Source of the DNA: Trinickia dinghuensis
GTDB taxonomy: Bacteria; Pseudomonadota; Gammaproteobacteria; Burkholderiales; Burkholderiaceae
DNA: 64,000 nt
Direction: 5' to 3'
NCBI RefSeq assembly: GCF_003367175.1
Contig: NZ_QRGA01000015.1
Location: 62,001 to 126,000 of the forward strand
The stretch's first letter is position 1. Every line of letters starts with the position of its first letter. Shown here piece by piece: positions 59,729-64,000 of this stretch. The position numbers were made by a program, and so were the translations under genes. Under the pieces are notes generated by a model. That model was not told the DNA's origin and searched no databases. It worked only from the letters and a program-made list of their open reading frames with translations.

Positions 59729-60073
59729 TCGTCACGCTCAATCGATCAAGTCCGCCACGTACTCGCACGTACTCGCACGTACTCGTACGTACTCGGGCTT
59801 ACCCGCACGCGCGAAGCCTTTCCCGCAGCCACGACGCTCGATGCAAGCTTGCACGCCGCGGCACGTTGCGAAGCATTTCGCGCATACGATGAAAATACTT
59901 CGTTATCCGAAATAATCAGAAACAATCGTACTAATCTCGCAAAATCCCACCCACCGGGAAATACCCGAGGAAATATACGGCATCAGCAATACCACTTATT
60001 AAAGGCTCACTCCAAACCGACGATAACAAGTCATCGACGCATCAATGCGCCGTACATAAACCGGAGCAAAACC
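59729..60073. other. Intergenic stretch with a decamer tandem repeat
   Basis: 345 bp without a gene. ACTCGCACGT occurs at 59761-59770 and 59771-59780, with the variant ACTCGTACGT at 59781-59790 and a partial copy on either side. The second half is more AT-rich and should carry the chemoreceptor promoter. The chemoreceptor frame stays open to 59849 but lacks family residues before 60074. Confidence 0.6.
59761..59795. repeat. Decamer tandem repeat
   Basis: About 3.5 copies of ACTCGCACGT with one T/C variant. Each unit includes ACGT, giving small palindromes across junctions (CGTACTCG / CGTACG). No known family. Confidence 0.8.
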
Positions 60074-61786
60074 GTGAGCTTTCTGAACATCCTTTCGTTG
60101 CGCAAGCAGCTCTCGCTGCTGTTGGGCGTACTGATTCTCGCCGCCGTCGCCGTCGGCTTTTGCGAATGGCGCCTCGACGTTGCGAATCAACGCGTAGCCG
60201 AGGCCTATCAAAGCCGGTACGTTTCGACGCAGCTCGCCAACGAGTTGCGCCGCAGTTCCGATGATCTGACCCGACTGGCACGCACCTACGTCGTCACGGG
60301 GGACGAGAAGTGGGAGCAGGAGTACAACCAAATCCTCGCGATCCGCTCGGGCAAGGCGCCTCGCCCGCTGCACTACGATCGCATCTATTGGGACTTCGTC
60401 GCAGCGGGCGAGCCCGTGGACGCGGGCCAAGGCGAGACAATCTCGCTGCAGGATCTGATGAAGCGCGCCGGTTTCACCGATGAGGAGTTCGCCAAGCTGC
60501 GCGAGGCCGAGCAGAACTCGGACGATCTCGTGAAGACCGAGACGATCGCGATGAACCTCGTCAAGGGTCGGACCCAAGATGCGTCGGGCAACTTCACTCA
60601 GCAAGGTCAGCCCGATCTCGATAAGGCCAGAACGATGATGTTCGATGCGAACTATCACCAGTTCAAGGCGAAGATCATGCATCCGATCAACGACTTCCTG
60701 ATCTTGCTCGATCACCGCACCGAGGGCGCGATCGCGGCCGCTCAAGCTACCGCGGAAATGTGGAAGATCATCTCGGCCGTCGTTGCGGTCACCGTGCTGG
60801 TGCTCTTCGCGATGATGCTTCAGATCATGTTCAAGCGTGTGGTGGCTGGACTGGAAGTGGCTGCCTCCACCGCGGGCCGCGTCGCGGCGGGCGATCTCAC
60901 CTCGCACTTCGACGTGAGCCACGTCAACCCGGCGTCGAAGGACGAGATCTCGCGCGTGATGCGCTCGCTGCAGACGATGAACGACGGTCTCGTGCGCATC
61001 GTCGGGGACATGCGAACCGGCACCGACGCGATCGCGACGGCATCGGGTGAAATCACGGCCGGCAACAACGATCTGTCCGCCCGGACCGAGCAGCAGGCTG
61101 CGTCGCTGCAAGAGACGGCCGCGAGCATGAGCGAGTTGACCGCCACCGTGAAGCAGAACCTCGAGAATGCACGGCAGGCGAACATGATCGGCACCAACGC
61201 CGTCGATACCGTCGAAAAAGGCTCGGTCTCGGTGGAGCAGCTCGTGACCACGGTCAATGCGATCAGCACGAGTTCGGGCAAGATCGCCGACATCATCGCC
61301 TTGATCGAAGGCATCGCGTTCCAAACGAACATTCTCGCGCTGAACGCGGCGGTCGAAGCGGCGCGCGCCGGCGAGCAAGGCCGCGGCTTCGCGGTGGTCG
61401 CGAGCGAGGTGCGCTCGCTGGCCCAGCGTTCGTCGTCGGCCGCCAAAGAGATCAAGGGCCTCATCGAGACGTCGATCGACACCGTTCGCGACGGCGTCTC
61501 CAAAGCGGACGAAGTAGGTCAGAACATCGTGCAAGTGAAGCATGCCATCCGGCGCGTGGCCGATCTCGTCGGCGAGATCACGGCGGCTTCGGAAGAGCAA
61601 AGCCGCGGCATCGAGCAAATCGACACGGCCGTGAGCCAGATGGATCACGTGACGCAGCAAAACGCGGCACTCGTCGAGCAAGCGGCGGCAGCCTCGAAAT
61701 CGATGAGCGATCAAGCCGGCAAGCTGCGCACGGCGGCCGCCGTGTTCAAGCTGCCGAGCGTCGGCGCGATGCGCGCCCTCGCCTGA
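60074..61786 (+). CDS. Methyl-accepting chemotaxis protein
   Basis: A 570-residue chemoreceptor. First helix ([17 protein letters not shown]) anchors it, a periplasmic domain runs about residues 35-225, a second helix ([18 protein letters not shown]) at about 235-255 leads to HAMP (about 256-310) and the signalling domain. The hairpin tip [32 protein letters not shown] is the CheA/CheW contact and defines the 36-heptad Tsr-like class; no NWETF pentapeptide is present. GTG start at 60074 with GGAG eight bases upstream, chosen over the open frame to 59849. The ligand could be an amine or aromatic acid, but context is the only hint. Confidence 0.93.
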   Translation: MSFLNILSLRKQLSLLLGVLILAAVAVGFCEWRLDVANQRVAEAYQSRYVSTQLANELRRSSDDLTRLARTYVVTGDEKWEQEYNQILAIRSGKAPRPLHYDRIYWDFVAAGEPVDAGQGETISLQDLMKRAGFTDEEFAKLREAEQNSDDLVKTETIAMNLVKGRTQDASGNFTQQGQPDLDKARTMMFDANYHQFKAKIMHPINDFLILLDHRTEGAIAAAQATAEMWKIISAVVAVTVLVLFAMMLQIMFKRVVAGLEVAASTAGRVAAGDLTSHFDVSHVNPASKDEISRVMRSLQTMNDGLVRIVGDMRTGTDAIATASGEITAGNNDLSARTEQQAASLQETAASMSELTATVKQNLENARQANMIGTNAVDTVEKGSVSVEQLVTTVNAISTSSGKIADIIALIEGIAFQTNILALNAAVEAARAGEQGRGFAVVASEVRSLAQRSSSAAKEIKGLIETSIDTVRDGVSKADEVGQNIVQVKHAIRRVADLVGEITAASEEQSRGIEQIDTAVSQMDHVTQQNAALVEQAAAASKSMSDQAGKLRTAAAVFKLPSVGAMRALA

Positions 61787-61846
61787 TCGGCAGCCGCACC
61801 GCCGCATTCACCGCGGCAACGGAAAAAGGTAGAAAGCAGAAGGCAG

Positions 61847-61883
61847 AAGGCCCCACGCGATTAGTTCATCGCGCGGGGCCTTT
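61847..61883. terminator. Bidirectional terminator
   Basis: AAGGCCCCACGCGA (61847-61860) faces TCGCGCGGGGCCTTT (61869-61883), one mismatch, 8-base loop, ending in TTT one way and starting with A-rich sequence the other. It serves the convergent chemoreceptor and formaldehyde dehydrogenase genes. Confidence 0.85.
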
Positions 61884-61922
61884 GCTCATGACGTCCCGGC
61901 CGTTAAAGCCGCTCAGTCAACC

Positions 61923-63122
61923 TCAAGCAGCCTTGAGCAAGCCGTGCGGGTCGATCACGAACTTGCGCGCCGCCCCGCCGTCGAATTGCTTGTAGCCTTC
62001 GGGCGCTTCCTCGAGCGAGATCACCGCCACGTTGACGATCTTCGCGATCGGCAGCCGATCGAACAGGATCGCCTGCATCAGGTTGCGGTTGTACTTGAGA
62101 ACCGGCGTCTGCCCGGTATGGAACGAGTGCGACTTCGCCCAGCCTAGGCCTAAGCGGATGCTCAGGCTCCCGTGCTGCGCGGCGGTATCCTTGGCGCCCG
62201 GATCGTCCGTCACGTAAAGGCCCGGAATACCGATCGCACCGGCCGGGCGCGTGATCTCCATCAGCGAATTGAGCACCGTCGCGGGCGCCTCTTGCGAGTG
62301 CCCCGACGAACCGTGGCCGTGCGCCTCGAAGCCGACGCAATCCACCGCGCAGTCGATCTCCGGCGTGCCGAGAATCTGCTCGATCTGCTCGCCGAGCGTC
62401 GCATCCTTCGACAGGTCGACCACCTCGAAGCCCATCGCCTTCGCGTGCGCGAGACGTTCGGCGTTCATGTCGCCGACGATCGTGACGGCAGCGCCGAGCA
62501 GGCGCGCCGACGCGGCGGCCGCCATGCCGACGGGGCCCGCACCCGCGATGTAGACGGTCGAACCCGGCTTCACGCCGGCCGTGACCGCGCCGTGATAGCC
62601 CGTCGGCAAGATGTCCGACAAACACGTGAGATCGCGAATCTTCGCCATTGCGGCGTCGCGGTCGGGGAATTTCAGCAGATTGAAGTCCGCATACGGCACG
62701 AGCACATACTCAGCCTGGCCGCCGATCCATCCGCCCATGTCGACATAGCCGTACGCGCCGCCTGCGCGCGCCGGGTTCACGTTCAAACACACGCCCGTGT
62801 GCTGCTCCTTGCACATCGCACACCGCCCGCAGGCGACGTTGAACGGCACGGAGACGAGATCGCCGATCTTCAGCGTCTCGACGTCGCGGCCGACCTCGAT
62901 GACCTCGCCGGTGATCTCATGCCCCAGCACGAGACCGACGGGCGCGGTGGTCCGGCCACGCACCATATGTTGATCGGAGCCGCAGATATTCGTGCTCACG
63001 ACCTTCAGGATCACGCCGTGCCCGATCGCGCGTCCGCTCGGGTCGACCATCTTCGGATAGTCGATCTTCTGCACGGCGACCTTGCCCGGCCCCTGATATA
63101 CGACACCTCGGTTGCTGCTCAT
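61923..63122 (-). CDS. fdhA: Glutathione-independent formaldehyde dehydrogenase-like zinc alcohol dehydrogenase
   Basis: A 399-residue zinc-dependent medium-chain dehydrogenase. Catalytic zinc residues are in ICGSDQH (C47) and LGHEITGEV; the structural zinc site is CGRCAMCKEQHTGVC (four Cys). The Rossmann motif AGAGPVGMAAAASARLLGA binds NAD tightly. The long insert and length match Pseudomonas putida FdhA (formaldehyde dismutase/dehydrogenase). In this position near betB it probably handles formaldehyde from demethylation of betaine-type compounds. Confidence 0.92.
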   Translation of the reverse strand: MSSNRGVVYQGPGKVAVQKIDYPKMVDPSGRAIGHGVILKVVSTNICGSDQHMVRGRTTAPVGLVLGHEITGEVIEVGRDVETLKIGDLVSVPFNVACGRCAMCKEQHTGVCLNVNPARAGGAYGYVDMGGWIGGQAEYVLVPYADFNLLKFPDRDAAMAKIRDLTCLSDILPTGYHGAVTAGVKPGSTVYIAGAGPVGMAAAASARLLGAAVTIVGDMNAERLAHAKAMGFEVVDLSKDATLGEQIEQILGTPEIDCAVDCVGFEAHGHGSSGHSQEAPATVLNSLMEITRPAGAIGIPGLYVTDDPGAKDTAAQHGSLSIRLGLGWAKSHSFHTGQTPVLKYNRNLMQAILFDRLPIAKIVNVAVISLEEAPEGYKQFDGGAARKFVIDPHGLLKAA

Positions 63123-63191
63123 CGTATTCGTCTCCTGTCATCTCGATCGCCGATCCGCGATCCTCGATGCGGCGGAACACGCGACGCCGTG

Positions 63192-63293
63192 CCGTACGAA
63201 ACCGGATTAAACCGTACGAAACGCCCGCTCGCGCATCCCATCCGCTGCCGCTTGCAGGGTAGTCCGCAACGGGTTGCCGCGATCGTACAAAAC
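63192..63293. promoter_or_regulatory. Direct repeats in fdhA-betB divergent region
   Basis: CCGTACGAAAC occurs at 63192-63202 and 63212-63222, start to start 20 bp, i.e. two helical turns, and a weaker copy CGTACAAAAC lies at 63284-63293. The divergent gap (63123-63421) otherwise shows nothing specific. Spacing suits an AraC-type or GbdR-like activator site; inference. Confidence 0.45.
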
Positions 63294-63421
63294 GCGACAC
63301 GCGCTTGCTAGAACCCGACAAGGGGGGTGCGATACAGCCCTTATCGATTGAACGCCTGGCGCAAAACGCCTATCGTTGGAGCCTTCGAATGACTGACGAA
63401 CGAGCTTCTTGGAGATTGTCG

Positions 63422-64000
63422 ATGACCCTGTCCTCCGTCTATGGTCCGCAGCGTCTTTATATCGGGGGGACGCATGTCGATGCCACATCGGGCGAGCACT
63501 TCGAAACGTTCGACCCCGCGACGGGCGAACGCCTGGCGACGGTCGATCAAGCGAGCCGCGCCGACGTCGAACGCGCGGTGGCCTCGGCCCGGGACGGCCA
63601 GCGCGAATGGGCGGCCTTGAATGCAATGGCGCGTTCGCGCATCTTGCGCCGCGCCGTCGAGTTGCTGCGCGCGCGCAACGACGAACTCGCCGAACTGGAG
63701 ATGCGCGACACGGGCAAACCCATCGCCGAAACGCGTGCGGTCGATATCGTGACGGGCGCCGACGTCATCGAATACTACGCCGGGCTGGCACCGACGCTCG
63801 AGGGGCGGCAAATCCCGCTGCGCGAGGATTCGTTCGTCTACACGCGGCGCGAGCCGTTGGGCGTGTGCGCCGGCATCGGCGCATGGAACTACCCGATTCA
63901 GATCGCTTGCTGGAAATCGGCTCCGGCACTCGCCGCCGGCAACGCGATGATCTTCAAGCCGAGCGAGATCACACCGCTCTCCGCGCTGAAGCTGGCCGAG
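63422..64000 (+). CDS. betB: Betaine aldehyde dehydrogenase, 5' part (runs off the window)
   Basis: The first 193 codons of an ALDH that closely resembles Burkholderia BetB ([71 protein letters not shown]). It oxidises betaine aldehyde to glycine betaine, the osmoprotectant, with NAD. GGAG precedes the ATG. The catalytic cysteine and glutamate lie beyond the window end. Divergent from fdhA. Confidence 0.9.
   Translation, partial: MTLSSVYGPQRLYIGGTHVDATSGEHFETFDPATGERLATVDQASRADVERAVASARDGQREWAALNAMARSRILRRAVELLRARNDELAELEMRDTGKPIAETRAVDIVTGADVIEYYAGLAPTLEGRQIPLREDSFVYTRREPLGVCAGIGAWNYPIQIACWKSAPALAAGNAMIFKPSEITPLSALKLAE

Noticed and set aside
59999-61807. A 602-residue minus-strand open frame
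   Set aside because: Antisense to the chemoreceptor gene, whose signalling tip is unmistakable.
1-64000. Horizontal island, phage or insertion sequence
   Set aside because: No integrase, transposase, terminal repeats or tRNA-associated boundary were seen, and composition is uniform except for short promoter regions.

Overview
The window reads as a chromosomal piece of a high-GC betaproteobacterium of the family Burkholderiaceae. A Paraburkholderia, Trinickia or Caballeronia type is most likely, judged from codon use, the form of catBAC, betB and fdhA, and a tryptophan/auxin catabolic repertoire like that described for Paraburkholderia phytofirmans. It is almost entirely catabolic and transport genes with their regulators. 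I saw no rRNA, tRNA, CRISPR array, transposase or phage gene.

Region 1 (about 0.35-10 kb): a minus-strand operon holds a polyamine/opine-type ABC importer (binding protein, two permeases, ATPase), a PCMH-type FAD dehydrogenase and a LysR regulator. It diverges from a plus-strand set with an N-formylglutamate amidohydrolase-like enzyme, a DapA-family lyase and a ProC-like imine reductase. Substrate unknown.

Region 2 (about 10-16 kb): a soluble PAS histidine kinase, catR, catB-catA-catC (catechol ortho-cleavage) with a CatR-type ATAC-N7-GTAT operator, and a FixJ/LuxR-type response regulator. 16-18.4 kb: an octopine/nopaline dehydrogenase-family gene diverges from an AraC regulator.

Region 3 (about 18.5-29 kb): a full set of iac-type indole-3-acetic acid (auxin) genes. 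These are iacF, a LysR regulator, iacC, iacD, a fused tautomerase, iacA, iacB, iacI, iacH, iacE, iacG and an AraC regulator. With catBAC this gives a route from auxin to catechol to the 3-oxoadipate pathway.

Region 4 (29-47.4 kb): a long array all on the minus strand. From its upstream end it holds a FeaR-like AraC regulator, an aldehyde dehydrogenase, an APC permease, an envelope module (DUF1329, DUF1302 barrel, RND/MMPL transporter, YCF48-like protein), a DadA/PuuB-type FAD oxidoreductase, a cupin, a tryptophan-tryptophylquinone aromatic amine dehydrogenase (aauB, aauE, aauD, aauA), two c-type cytochromes and an MFS transporter. The inferred logic is periplasmic oxidation of aromatic amines such as tryptamine or phenylethylamine, with the aldehyde oxidised to an arylacetic acid (indole-3-acetate for tryptamine) that region 3 can mineralise.

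Region 5 (47.6-59.7 kb): a second complete copy of the envelope module on the minus strand. It diverges from a Tat-exported flavin amine oxidase, a cytochrome c, a SnoaL/NTF2-like protein and an aldehyde dehydrogenase, followed by a TetR regulator. Perfect 14-bp palindromes AGGTC-N4-GACCT mark both divergent promoters and the TetR promoter. This pairing of a periplasmic amine-oxidising redox enzyme with a dedicated DUF1329/DUF1302/RND/YCF48 module, seen twice with unrelated oxidases, is the best candidate here for an undescribed system.

Region 6 (59.7-64 kb): a methyl-accepting chemotaxis protein, a glutathione-independent formaldehyde dehydrogenase-like gene and the 5' part of betB, which runs off the window end.
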